Below, piece after piece: positions 25,374 to 33,622 of a stretch of 64,000 nt of DNA. The stretch is taken from positions 41,400 through 105,399 of the forward strand of contig CAZVIH010000076.1 of NCBI GenBank assembly GCA_964627755.1. Direction: 5' to 3'. How positions within the stretch are numbered: the stretch's first letter is position 1; each line of letters opens with the position of its first letter. This DNA is from B10-G9 sp964627755. Its GTDB lineage: Bacteria; Chloroflexota; Anaerolineae; Anaerolineales; UBA11858. The notes under the pieces are model-generated. The model did no database searches, was not told the origin of the DNA, and saw only the letters and a program-made list of their open reading frames with translations. The position numbers and the translations under genes were made by a program.

Positions 25374-26087
25374 CTATTCCATCCCTAGATAGGCCTTCTG
25401 AACCATTTCGTCCTGGCGTAAATTCTCAGCGCTGTCCTTAAGAACGATTTCTCCTGTCTGGAGCACATATCCGCGGTCAGCGACCGCCAAGGCCACTGTA
25501 GCATTCTGTTCTACCAATAAAATTGTTGTCCCGGTTTTGTTAATGGCCTGGATAGTCTCAAAAACGCTTTCCACCAGGATAGGAGCCAAACCCATGGACG
25601 GCTCGTCCATTAACAGCAATCTGGGGTTTGCCATTAAGGCCCGAGCTGTAGCAAGCATTTGCTGTTCCCCACCAGACAGTGTGCCTGAAACCTGTTTTGC
25701 CCGTTCCTTCAGTCGGGGGAATAACTGATACACCCTGTCCAGATCATCATCAAATCTGGACCGGTCAGGTTGGGAATAAGCCCCCATATCCAGATTTTCA
25801 AAAACAGTAAGCCTGGCAAATATCCCCCGCCCTTCCGGAACCATCGTAATTCCTTTGTACACAAGTTCATGCGCTGGTGTACCTGAAATCTTTTCACCTT
25901 CAAAATAGATATCTCCAGATCGAGGACTAAGCAACCCGCTGATCGTCCGCAGGGTGGACGTTTTACCCGCCCCGTTCCCTCCAATCAAAGTCACGATTTC
26001 CTTTTCTTCAACGGTAATCGAGACACCTTTCAGGGCGTGGATATTACCATAATAAGTATGTATGTTATTTACTTCTAGCATCGCCAT
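25374..26087 (-). CDS. livF: Branched-chain amino acid ABC transporter ATPase LivF
   Basis: One of two ATPases of the high-affinity Leu/Ile/Val-type importer, 237 residues. Walker A is GGNGAGKTSTLR, the signature LSGGEQQMLATARAL, and Walker B LLLMDEPSMGLAP. It is the last gene of livK-livH-livM-livG-livF and is followed by an intrinsic terminator. Confidence 0.93.
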   Translation of the reverse strand: MAMLEVNNIHTYYGNIHALKGVSITVEEKEIVTLIGGNGAGKTSTLRTISGLLSPRSGDIYFEGEKISGTPAHELVYKGITMVPEGRGIFARLTVFENLDMGAYSQPDRSRFDDDLDRVYQLFPRLKERAKQVSGTLSGGEQQMLATARALMANPRLLLMDEPSMGLAPILVESVFETIQAINKTGTTILLVEQNATVALAVADRGYVLQTGEIVLKDSAENLRQDEMVQKAYLGME

Positions 26088-26122
26088 AATATCATTCCAC
26101 TTTGGAGTGCATTGCCTTGATA

Positions 26123-26890
26123 TCAGGCAGCTCCCCGTCCTAAATATGATTCAATTACCTGGGGATTCTTCTGAATTTCTCCCGGGGTTCCTTTAGCAAT
26201 TAACTGGCCAAAATCCAATACATAGATAAACTCACTGATGCCCATAACTACTTTCATATCATGTTCGATCAACAGGATTGTGATCTTCAATTCGTCCCGC
26301 AAACTTTCAATAAAGCGCATCATGGTTACTGATTCATTGGGATTCATTCCAGCAGTGGGTTCATCCAGCAATATGATCTTAGGGTTATTCGCCAGCGCCC
26401 GGGCCATTTCCAAACGGCGTTGTTCACCATAGGGTAAACCGCTAGCTAATAAATCGCCTTTGCCTTTTAATCCCACAAAATTCAGTAAATCCTGGGCTTT
26501 TTCGAGAGCCTTTTTCTCTTCCGCTCTTTGCCTGGGAGTACGAAGGATCGCATCAACCCAATTAGATTTTAATTGAGGGTGAGCACCTACCAGGATATTT
26601 TCCAGGGCTGTCATAGCCGGGAAGAGGCGGATATTCTGGTATGTTCGTGATATACCCAGCTTGGTAATTCTATCAGGAGATAAACCCAATAGGGATTGAC
26701 CATTAAACAGCATATCACCCTCATCAGCAGGGTAAAATCCAGTAATACAGTTATATAAGGTGGTTTTTCCAGCTCCGTTAGGACCAATAATGGCATAAAT
26801 CGACCCTTCGGGAATCTGAAGAGTAACATTATCGACAGCAGATAAACCACCAAAACGTTTGGTTACATTACGGGTTTCTAGAATACTCAT
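26123..26890 (-). CDS. livG: Branched-chain amino acid ABC transporter ATPase LivG
   Basis: Second ATPase of the importer, 255 residues. Walker A GPNGAGKTTLYNC, a signature-like LPYGEQRRLEMARAL (the family's usual variant), and Walker B IILLDEPTAGMNP. It starts 3 bp after livM and pairs with LivF on the cytoplasmic side of LivH/LivM. Confidence 0.93.
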   Translation of the reverse strand: MSILETRNVTKRFGGLSAVDNVTLQIPEGSIYAIIGPNGAGKTTLYNCITGFYPADEGDMLFNGQSLLGLSPDRITKLGISRTYQNIRLFPAMTALENILVGAHPQLKSNWVDAILRTPRQRAEEKKALEKAQDLLNFVGLKGKGDLLASGLPYGEQRRLEMARALANNPKIILLDEPTAGMNPNESVTMMRFIESLRDELKITILLIEHDMKVVMGISEFIYVLDFGQLIAKGTPGEIQKNPQVIESYLGRGAA

Positions 26891-26893
26891 CTG

Positions 26894-28459
26894 CTAACCC
26901 TCTTTCCCTACTAAACTATCATCAGTTGGGAGAATTTCCAACTCCTTTTCATGAAGTTCCATCCTCCTGCGCGGTGCGGGCCAAATCCCTTCTGGACGAA
27001 TAATCATCATAATGACCAACAGAGCGCCAAATACAAGCAGACGGTAGAGTTCCAGCTCACGAAGGATCTCCGGTAGGCCTTTGAGAACAAAAGCGCCGAT
27101 GATCACTCCAGGTATACTGCCCATCCCGCCAACGATCAACAGACAGAGCACATTAATTGAAACCATCAGAGTATGGTCCGCAGGGCCGGTGTATTGGTTC
27201 CTAGCCGCAAATAAGGCTCCTCCTAATCCTGCGAAGGCAGCGCCTGTCGCAAATGCCATCAGTTTGTAATAAAACGTATTAATGCCCATCGCTTGAGCAA
27301 CTGTTTCATCTTCTCTCATTGCCATCCAGGCCCGTCCTACCCGGGAATTCTGCAGGGAATTGGTAAAGACAATTGTCAATAAGATAGCCAGGATGATCAA
27401 ATAAAGGTAAGCTTTTTCAGTGTTAATAGATAATCCAAAAAAACTTGGTCCCGCAATATCCCGGATGCCTTGAGGGCCGCCCAAATAGGGCGACATCATA
27501 TCACTTCTGATCAGGACGCGGATAATCTCGCCAAACCCAAGAGTAACAATTGCCAGGTAATCCCCTCTCATTCGGAGAACTGGTATCCCAAGGATGATTC
27601 CAGCAAAGGCAGCAAACACCACACTCAGAATCAACACAGGCCAGAAGCCGATTTGCAGGGCGATCGGCGCGGGTGCAGTAAGCAAACCCGCAGTATATGC
27701 GCCAATGGCAAAGAATGCCACATAACCGAGGTCAAGCAATCCGGCTAATCCAACTACTATGTTCAAACCCAATCCCATTAACACATAAATACCAACTGTT
27801 CCCATGGCATAGTTCCAATATTTACCCAAAAACTGGGGCATCAGAAATACCACAATACCTAAAATCCCATATCCAATCCATTTGGATATGGGATTTTCTT
27901 TATACTGAGTTACAAGTTTGGAATCCAGTACCTTTTCCTTCAAAATAAAGACTTGCTTCTGGATGACCTCGCCCGCATTCTTGGCTTCAAACCAATAGGC
28001 TAACAAAGCTCCCAGGATTCCAAAAAAGAAGAAAATCCCAAAGGTCATTAAAACACCTGGAATGAGACTTCTTCCGAAAAGTAAAAATTGGATGGAAAGG
28101 TGATCCAGTTGGGCGAGATAATCCCGCATGGCAATCTCTTTGCTGTCCAGGAATCCTACCAGGAGTATAAAAGCAGCAACGAATAAACCGATGACCAAAC
28201 TTGCTGCTGCTCCAGAGACCAGGGCGGATTTCCATTTTGATCTATCCGCCGCTGAAGCCCTGGATCCTGCCCACAAGCTCAATATGGCAAAAATGATCAT
28301 TAAGCCGCTTGAGTTACCAGTGCGGGTATTGGAGTCAAGATTAACAAAATCACCCAAAATATCAGATAAGGTTGTTGTTAGACCAAACAAGATCAAGAAG
28401 ATGATCACAACTCCAAATACCAAGCCTAACCGCAAACCCTGTTTAATTAGATCCTTCAT
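26894..28459 (-). CDS. livM: Branched-chain amino acid permease LivM with N-terminal extension
   Basis: Membrane subunit of 521 residues. The last 320 or so are the LivM core, with GLAGLLDLGYVAFFAIGAYTA, ALGFGE-type cytoplasmic loop (VTLGFGEIIRVL), and GRAWMAMREDETVAQAMGI for ATPase contact. The first 200 residues add about four transmembrane segments and a charged linker absent from most LivM proteins; they may modify gating or assembly. It overlaps livH by one base. Confidence 0.9.
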   Translation of the reverse strand: MKDLIKQGLRLGLVFGVVIIFLILFGLTTTLSDILGDFVNLDSNTRTGNSSGLMIIFAILSLWAGSRASAADRSKWKSALVSGAAASLVIGLFVAAFILLVGFLDSKEIAMRDYLAQLDHLSIQFLLFGRSLIPGVLMTFGIFFFFGILGALLAYWFEAKNAGEVIQKQVFILKEKVLDSKLVTQYKENPISKWIGYGILGIVVFLMPQFLGKYWNYAMGTVGIYVLMGLGLNIVVGLAGLLDLGYVAFFAIGAYTAGLLTAPAPIALQIGFWPVLILSVVFAAFAGIILGIPVLRMRGDYLAIVTLGFGEIIRVLIRSDMMSPYLGGPQGIRDIAGPSFFGLSINTEKAYLYLIILAILLTIVFTNSLQNSRVGRAWMAMREDETVAQAMGINTFYYKLMAFATGAAFAGLGGALFAARNQYTGPADHTLMVSINVLCLLIVGGMGSIPGVIIGAFVLKGLPEILRELELYRLLVFGALLVIMMIIRPEGIWPAPRRRMELHEKELEILPTDDSLVGKEG

Positions 28460-29553
28460 CAGACTTTCTCCTCCGATAAGACTTCACCCATAATGCCCGA
28501 TGGACGGAAGATCAATACCAGAACCAAGATTGAAAATGCAATCACGTCTTTAAGCTGGAAGTCTATTCCCAGGACAGCAGGCCCAAGTGATTCAACAATT
28601 CCCAGGAATATCCCGCCAACCATGGCTCCCGGGATATTACCAATACCCCCCAGAACCGCAGCTGTAAAAGCTTTCAGTCCAGGGATGAAGCCCACATAGT
28701 GATAAATGATCCCGTTGTGAATTCCCCACATCACTCCTGCTGCTCCCCCCAGAGCACCACTGATAATAAATGTATTGCTGATAATCCGGTCTACATCGAT
28801 TCCCATCAATGCAGCGGTTTGTTTATTCTCAGCCACGGCGCGCATAGATCTGCCATAGCGGGTTCTCATAACCAGGGTATAGAGGGCAATCAGGAGAAAG
28901 ATAGACAATACAAAGGTCAATACACCTGTATAGGTAAGAATAACCTCTTCTCCACCTATCGGGATCCGCCAACCCTGACTACGGGACAAGGACATGGGAT
29001 TGTAATAAGTTCTGCGTTTTGGCCCAAACATAACCTGGGCGGCGTTTTGCAGAAAGATAGAAGCACCGATGGCGCTGATCAGTGGAATAAGTCTGGGTGC
29101 TCCGCGAAGAGGGCGGTAAGCAATCCGCTCCAAAAAATAACCAGACAGGGCAGCCATGAACATGCCTACAATAAATGCCAGTACTACAGAGATAATTTGA
29201 TAAGAATCCAAAAAGCTCAATCCGGTGGCGGCTACAGGTACTGATTTCAGGGCTTCAAAAACAAAATATCCTGAAAAAGCGCCAATCATCATGATTTCGC
29301 CGTGGGCGAAGTTAATCATAAAAAGGATTCCATATACAAGTGTGTACCCGATGGCGATCAAGGCATAGACACTGCCAATGATCAGCCCACTCAAGGCAAA
29401 TCTCACCCAGGTATCCGGCCCGTATACACCAGAATTTATCACGTTATACAACCGCCAGGATAGAAACGCAAGAAATAACACAGAAATAATTGCTTGGATA
29501 ATCGTAAACGAGTTAATGCGTCCGGTTGATTTTTTGGGTTTTGTCTCACTCAT
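28459..29553 (-). CDS. livH: Branched-chain amino acid permease LivH
   Basis: Membrane subunit of 364 residues. It shows the LivH core: YALIAIGYTLVYGILFMINFAHGE, YRPLRGAPRLIPLISAIGASI, and the ATPase-contacting GRSMRAVAENKQTAALMGI. An extra N-terminal helix (about 15-35) precedes the core. It lies between the livK hairpin and livM. Confidence 0.93.
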   Translation of the reverse strand: MSETKPKKSTGRINSFTIIQAIISVLFLAFLSWRLYNVINSGVYGPDTWVRFALSGLIIGSVYALIAIGYTLVYGILFMINFAHGEIMMIGAFSGYFVFEALKSVPVAATGLSFLDSYQIISVVLAFIVGMFMAALSGYFLERIAYRPLRGAPRLIPLISAIGASIFLQNAAQVMFGPKRRTYYNPMSLSRSQGWRIPIGGEEVILTYTGVLTFVLSIFLLIALYTLVMRTRYGRSMRAVAENKQTAALMGIDVDRIISNTFIISGALGGAAGVMWGIHNGIIYHYVGFIPGLKAFTAAVLGGIGNIPGAMVGGIFLGIVESLGPAVLGIDFQLKDVIAFSILVLVLIFRPSGIMGEVLSEEKV

Positions 29554-29600
29554 AAAAACCTTCTTTAGTCTTTGATATATCCATTACTATAAAGGGATTA

Positions 29601-29629
29601 GCGAGGCAAGCATGAAAAGCTTGCCTCGC
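29601..29629 (-). terminator. Intercistronic hairpin after livK
   Basis: GCGAGGCAAGC (29601-29611) and its exact complement (29619-29629) around a 7-nt loop lie between livK and livH, without a long T-run. The phosphonate-type operon has the same kind of hairpin after its binding-protein gene; both may set a high ratio of binding protein to transporter. Confidence 0.6.
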
Positions 29630-29664
29630 AGTGTTGTATCATGGTTCTGAAACAGACTTAGTGG

Positions 29665-30873
29665 CTAGGGAATAACCCAGACGCCATCTCGCACTACCTG
29701 GAAGGATGGGCCAGAAGCATTGCACTCACCACCATTGCAGGTCAGTACACCAGTCAGACCTTGATAGCCTTCAAGTCCATTGACTGCATCTACCAGAGCT
29801 TCACGAGGAATATAAAGATTTCCATCGTCGCCGAGGATAGCAACAGATTTGATAGCCTGGATTAGAGCGTCTACGACGTCATAACCATGCCAGGTGAAGG
29901 TTGAGACTGCGCCAGGAGCATCACCATAAACGCTCTCGAAGTAAGCATCAAACTCTGCCTTGCGGGCACTCTCTAGCGGTGCGCCAGTAGCAGCGTAGAC
30001 ACCTTCTGATAGGTCACCAGCTAGTTCGATGAAGGCTTCACCATAACTACCGTCATCGCTGAACAGGATCACATCCTCCATACCGGCAACGGGCATACCT
30101 TGGGCGATCACAGCACATTCTGGATAGTATCCACCAAAGTAAATGGCTTCGGGATCAGCGGAACCAATATCTGTCAAAACAGCGCTGTAGTCAGTCTCAC
30201 CGGGAGTGATGGCTTCTACGGCAACAACTTCACCACCAAGGCTCATAAATACTTGCTGAACTCTCTCAGCAACACCCTTACCATACGCATCACCATCATG
30301 CATGACAGCAAGTTTGGTCACACCTAAAACATTATAGAGGTACTCTGCAGCAAACTGACCCTGCAGGTCATCGGTGAAGGGGATGCGGTTGAAAACATCC
30401 TGGTCACCTTCGGTGAGGTCAGCACGGGTTGCAGATGGGGAAAGCATCGGAAGTCGGGCTGCATTGTAGATGGGGATTGCAGCTGCTGCGGAACCAGAGA
30501 AAGTGTGGCCGGCAATTGCAACCACATCAGGATCAGAAACGTAAAGGTTCGCAACAGAGGCGCCACCTTCACCACTTCCCTGGGTATCCTCTACCAGCAA
30601 TTCGAACTCAAAGCCATCCACTCCACCATCGGCATTAGCGTCATCTACTGCCAGCAAACCAGCATTGGAGATGTCGGTTCCAAAGGCAGAGTAGTCGCCA
30701 GCCATAGGTCCTGCGTAACCAATTTTAACGGTGCTGCCTTCATCAATAACAGCACAAACTGATTCATCAGGGTTTTCGGCACAGACATCGGGAGCTTTCG
30801 CTCCACCACCACATGCAGCCAGGATCAAGCTGAGGGCGATTACGATACTAAATAGATAATATCTCTTAGACAT
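29665..30873 (-). CDS. livK: Branched-chain amino acid binding lipoprotein
   Basis: Type I periplasmic-binding-fold protein of 402 residues, anchored by the lipobox LAAC (Cys21). The mature part shows VKIGYAGPMAGDYSAFGTD, VVAIAGHTFSGSAAAAIPIY, and GETDYSAVLTDI, as in LivK/LivJ relatives. The ligand is probably an amino acid, but the family also binds amides and aromatic acids. It is the first gene of the operon and has a strong AAGGAGG Shine-Dalgarno, preceded by a possible leader peptide. Confidence 0.92.
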   Translation of the reverse strand: MSKRYYLFSIVIALSLILAACGGGAKAPDVCAENPDESVCAVIDEGSTVKIGYAGPMAGDYSAFGTDISNAGLLAVDDANADGGVDGFEFELLVEDTQGSGEGGASVANLYVSDPDVVAIAGHTFSGSAAAAIPIYNAARLPMLSPSATRADLTEGDQDVFNRIPFTDDLQGQFAAEYLYNVLGVTKLAVMHDGDAYGKGVAERVQQVFMSLGGEVVAVEAITPGETDYSAVLTDIGSADPEAIYFGGYYPECAVIAQGMPVAGMEDVILFSDDGSYGEAFIELAGDLSEGVYAATGAPLESARKAEFDAYFESVYGDAPGAVSTFTWHGYDVVDALIQAIKSVAILGDDGNLYIPREALVDAVNGLEGYQGLTGVLTCNGGECNASGPSFQVVRDGVWVIP

Positions 30874-30886
30874 ACTGTTTTCCTCC

Positions 30887-30943
30887 TTAGGGAAATTTCT
30901 TAAAAACTAAATTGTAAATAAAGGATATTCGTACAATCTCCAA
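30887..30943 (-). CDS. Possible 18-codon leader peptide before livK
   Basis: A near-perfect Shine-Dalgarno (AAGGAGGTGAA, 30954-30944) is followed at 4-5 nt by a TTG opening a frame of 18 codons, LEIVRISFIYNLVFKKFP. Six internal residues are Ile, Val or Leu. Its stop codon overlaps the livK Shine-Dalgarno. This could be a regulatory leader for a branched-chain amino acid importer, or a chance frame behind a standby site. I see no alternative terminator structure that would prove attenuation. Confidence 0.3.
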   Translation of the reverse strand: MEIVRISFIYNLVFKKFP

Positions 30944-30991
30944 TTCACCTCCTTCCTTTTTTATCGAAGAAAAATTCCTGTACAAGTCATG

Positions 30992-30997
30992 ATTATA
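30992..30997 (-). promoter_or_regulatory. -10 element of the liv operon
   Basis: A consensus TATAAT on the minus strand; transcription would start near 30985 and give a leader of about 110 nt. No convincing -35. Confidence 0.4.
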
Positions 30998-31356
30998 GAT
31001 AATTCTGGTCATCAACTGCAGTTATTAACATCTAACCGAAAAAGATCTACTTGTTTACTGCTCGTACAATCGGGATTTCCCTTCCAACTCTTAGGGGGTT
31101 TACCCGGTTATTTTATATACGATTCAAAGGTACCAATAGCCAATTTATAAGAGGAAAAAGATATTAAATTATATTCTGGGAATTATGATAAAAGAATATT
31201 ATCACTTGGAAGTGGAGTATAACATAATTCGAATATATATCAAGGACGTGATTATTCTCTCAATCGAAAAGATTTCCTTATCACTTTCATGCCTAATTCT
31301 CTTGAAAAGATTTTTCCGAATTCCTATCCACTATGATCAATACGGATAATTTTTAC
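30998..31356. other. AT-rich region between livK and the fabL-like gene
   Basis: About 360 bases of AT-rich sequence without a credible gene on either strand. Apart from the liv -10 at its left edge I see no clear hairpin or repeat. Confidence 0.5.
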
Positions 31357-32148
31357 TCAGCTCGGCCGTTGTAATCCGCTGGCCGGTAGAGTAAAACCAC
31401 CATCTGCAATGATGATTTGCCCTCTGATCATGAATGCGCCCGGAGAACAAAGGAATGCTACAATCGATGCCACATCTTCCGGCACAACGATCCGCCCAGC
31501 AGGTGTTTGGTCCGCGATCTCTACCAATAAATCCTCATCCTGCATCGTATTAAAGTGCTGCAGGGCTTCCGTGGCAACTATACCGGGAGAGACTGCGTTC
31601 ACAGAAATATTCTTTGGGCCAAATTCCACCGCCATGTAGCGGGTCAGGGCCTCAATTGCCGCTTTGCTGGCACCCACAACAGCATATTCCGGCAGGACAC
31701 GGAAGGACCCCGGGGAGGAAATGCTGACAATCGAGCCGCCACCGCGTTTTTCCATTAATGGAACAGATTTTTGGGCCAGGAACAGATATGCCCTGGCATT
31801 GATATCCATGGTCCAATCCCAGCCTTTGGGACGCTGCTCAAGAATGGACCGATTATATCCAGATCCCGCATTGCTGATCAGAATATCCAGGCCGCCAAAA
31901 ATCCGGTCTGTTTCAGCAATCAGCTTCTCCAGATCGTCTATGTCACCTACATTTGCTTTGATGATTTCAGATCGTACTCCGAGTTCAGAAATTTGCTCGG
32001 CGGTTTCCTCAGCGGATCCCCTGTTCCGAAAATAATTCACCACGATATCAGCCCCCAGGGAAGCAAAATGCAGCGCAATCGCGCGGCCTATCCCCCTGCC
32101 GGATCCAGTGATCAGGACTGTTTTCCCGTGAAAGAATTCCTCACTCAT
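31357..32148 (-). CDS. fabL: Enoyl-ACP reductase III-like short-chain dehydrogenase
   Basis: SDR enzyme of 263 residues. NAD(P)-binding motif TGSGRGIGRAIA; FabL-like features are NYFRNRGSAEETAEQI, DWTMDINARAYLFLAQ, and VGASKAAIEALTRYMAVEF with the catalytic Tyr and Lys seven residues apart in place of the usual SDR YxxxK spacing of four. The tail MIRGQIIIADGGFTL also matches FabL. It would reduce trans-2-enoyl-ACP in fatty acid synthesis; a general ketoreductase is the alternative. The ATG has GGAGAAA upstream. Monocistronic. Confidence 0.75.
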   Translation of the reverse strand: MSEEFFHGKTVLITGSGRGIGRAIALHFASLGADIVVNYFRNRGSAEETAEQISELGVRSEIIKANVGDIDDLEKLIAETDRIFGGLDILISNAGSGYNRSILEQRPKGWDWTMDINARAYLFLAQKSVPLMEKRGGGSIVSISSPGSFRVLPEYAVVGASKAAIEALTRYMAVEFGPKNISVNAVSPGIVATEALQHFNTMQDEDLLVEIADQTPAGRIVVPEDVASIVAFLCSPGAFMIRGQIIIADGGFTLPASGLQRPS

Positions 32149-32365
32149 TAATTTCTCCTCCAGCTATTTCCTTGTATTCTAACAAGGTGTAAACCAAATT
32201 ACCAGCAGGCAGTATTTAGTATTCAAAATCCTTGACCCCCTAAAGATCCAATCAACTAACAGGGTATTTAAAACGATTAACTGGGAATCTTTGTCGGTGG
32301 AAAATCCAATCAAGGAGGGTTATAGGTTTCTTCTATAACTACTCATTCACAGTCCCGATAGCATT

Positions 32366-32381
32366 TGTGATTAATTGCACT
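32366..32381 (+). promoter_or_regulatory. Crp-type dyad, unit 1
   Basis: TGTGA, 6 bp, GCACT: one half-site is consensus and the other keeps CAC. Its centre (32373.5) is 30.5 bp upstream of the -10 at 32404, placing it near -42 for class II activation. Two other units in the island have the same arrangement. Confidence 0.5.
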
Positions 32382-32403
32382 TATTCAAAACAGACCTCAA
32401 TCC

Positions 32404-32409
32404 TATACT
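32404..32409 (+). promoter_or_regulatory. -10 element, unit 1
   Basis: TATACT, 5 of 6 to consensus, without a -35, as expected for an activator-dependent promoter. Start predicted near 32416. Confidence 0.5.
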
Positions 32410-32423
32410 ATCAATTGTCCTGT

Positions 32424-32443
32424 AATTAAATAATCATTTAATT
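32424..32443 (+). promoter_or_regulatory. Inverted repeat, likely ArsR operator
   Basis: AATTAAAT, 4 bp, ATTTAATT: a perfect 8-bp inverted repeat at about +8 to +27, just before arsR. The AT-rich 8-4-8 form and position fit autoregulation by an ArsR-family repressor. Confidence 0.55.
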
Positions 32444-32458
32444 GATTGAGAGTTAATT

Positions 32459-32743
32459 ATGAAGCCTAATGAGATTGTAGAAGCCCAGGAACTGGCGGAA
32501 TATTGCGGTATCTTGGGAAACGCCCACAGGATTCTTATTGTCTGGGCGCTTGGGAAACGTGAGTTAACTGTGAGTGAAATAGCAGAGGAGATTACTGCCT
32601 CAATGCAAAACACTTCTCAGCATCTTCGGCTGATGAAAAATAAAGGTGTTTTGCTCTCACGCAGGGATGGAAGAGAAATCTACTACAGGATTGCAGATAC
32701 AAAATTCAACCGGAGCTGTCCAATCCTATCAAAAAACTGTTAA
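32459..32743 (+). CDS. ArsR-family transcriptional regulator
   Basis: Winged-helix repressor of 94 residues, compact for the family. The recognition region is LTVSEIAEEITASMQNTSQHLRLM. Cysteines are Cys16, Cys87 and Cys94; there is no ELCVCDL-type metal site. A cysteine near each end suggests thiol or persulfide sensing, by analogy to SqrR/BigR, although the positions are not the same. First gene of the tusA/flpD/hdrA operon. Confidence 0.8.
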   Translation: MKPNEIVEAQELAEYCGILGNAHRILIVWALGKRELTVSEIAEEITASMQNTSQHLRLMKNKGVLLSRRDGREIYYRIADTKFNRSCPILSKNC

Positions 32744-32776
32744 TCCATTTGTTTTATTATAGACAAGGAGAAAGAA

Positions 32777-33031
32777 ATGTCCCCAGAAGAATTAGAAAAA
32801 TTAGAAGCTGCAGAAGTTGTTGACGCCCGGGCGATGGCCTGCCCTGGCCCGCTGCTGGAAGCCAAAAAAAGCATCGGCAAAGTCAAAGTAGATGAAATAC
32901 TTGAGCTTTGGGCCGGCGATCCCAATACTAAAAATGATATGCCCCGCTGGTGTGCCAAGGTTGGTCACGAGTATCTGGGTGAAGTAGTAGCCGACGGATA
33001 CGAAAGACTTTTCATTCGCCGCAAGAAATAA
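32777..33031 (+). CDS. tusA: TusA-family sulfur carrier protein
   Basis: Small cytoplasmic sulfane-sulfur carrier of 84 residues. The CPGP motif in AMACPGPLLEAKKSI holds the persulfide cysteine near residue 22; a second Cys lies in PRWCAKVGHEYLG. TusA-like proteins pass sulfur between rhodaneses, DsrE-type proteins and sulfur-oxidising or sulfite-related enzymes. Here the operon also encodes Hdr-like and DsrE-like proteins, which points to dissimilatory sulfur handling, not tRNA thiolation. Strong AAGGAG Shine-Dalgarno. Confidence 0.88.
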   Translation: MSPEELEKLEAAEVVDARAMACPGPLLEAKKSIGKVKVDEILELWAGDPNTKNDMPRWCAKVGHEYLGEVVADGYERLFIRRKK

Positions 33032-33103
33032 ACCGAAACGTTCTAAGTATCCCGCAAGCAAGGATCTGCGGGATACTTCTATGTCCGCATAGAGGAAGTT
33101 AAC

Positions 33104-33556
33104 ATGGAAAATATGTCAGATTGCAATACCCCTAAAATTCTCATCCTGGCAACCACTTCGGGTGGATATGCTGGAGCGGATGCAGTGGGACAGCTGCACA
33201 CAGACTATCCCAACAACACCTATATTCTGCCAGTGCTTTGCCCCAGTATGTTTAACGAGGATTTTTATCTCAGGATATTTAAACGCGGTATTGATGGTGT
33301 GATCGTCATGTACAGCGGAACAGACAGTCCTTATAAAGGTGGACCCGAACGGGCTGCCGAGTTAATTAACAAAACCTACCCGAAAATGAAAGAAAACGGT
33401 ATAGATACTCGCCGGTTGAAGCTAACCGCGATATGTACAGTATGTACCAAACCTTTCCTGAAAGAAGTCAATCAAATGAACACGCTGCTCCGGGAAATTG
33501 GATTTGTCAAGGATGAAATGGCGTCCTTTTCTGGAGAGGAAGCGGTTGCAGCCTGA
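33104..33556 (+). CDS. FlpD/MvhD-like protein lacking [2Fe-2S] ligands
   Basis: Protein of 150 residues that aligns by eye to the MvhD/FlpD family, which passes electrons to HdrA. Matching stretches are YAGADAVGQLHTDYPNN, ILPVLCPSMFNEDFYLR, and a GIDGVIVMYSG block. The family CNWC before AGAD is ATTSGG here, and the second GCHPGDCH-like ligand motif is YSGTDSPYK, so only the cysteine in VLCPS and a new CTVC pair remain. It may be structural or use the CTVC pair for sulfur or thiol exchange. In QmoB a FlpD domain is fused to the flavoprotein; here it is a separate gene before two HdrA-like genes. Confidence 0.65.
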   Translation: MENMSDCNTPKILILATTSGGYAGADAVGQLHTDYPNNTYILPVLCPSMFNEDFYLRIFKRGIDGVIVMYSGTDSPYKGGPERAAELINKTYPKMKENGIDTRRLKLTAICTVCTKPFLKEVNQMNTLLREIGFVKDEMASFSGEEAVAA

Positions 33557-33622
33557 TGGCTCGGAAAAAATGATTAGAAGAATAGGTTTAATAAAGTCGC
33601 AAACAAAAGAGGAGATACTGCC

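Larger units (their letters stand above)
32149..32458. other. Regulatory region of the TusA/Qmo-like operon
   Basis: Intergenic region of 310 bases. Its left part is the fabL-like gene's upstream sequence. Its right part holds a Crp-type dyad, a -10 element and an AT-rich inverted repeat, listed separately. No gene seen. Confidence 0.5.
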
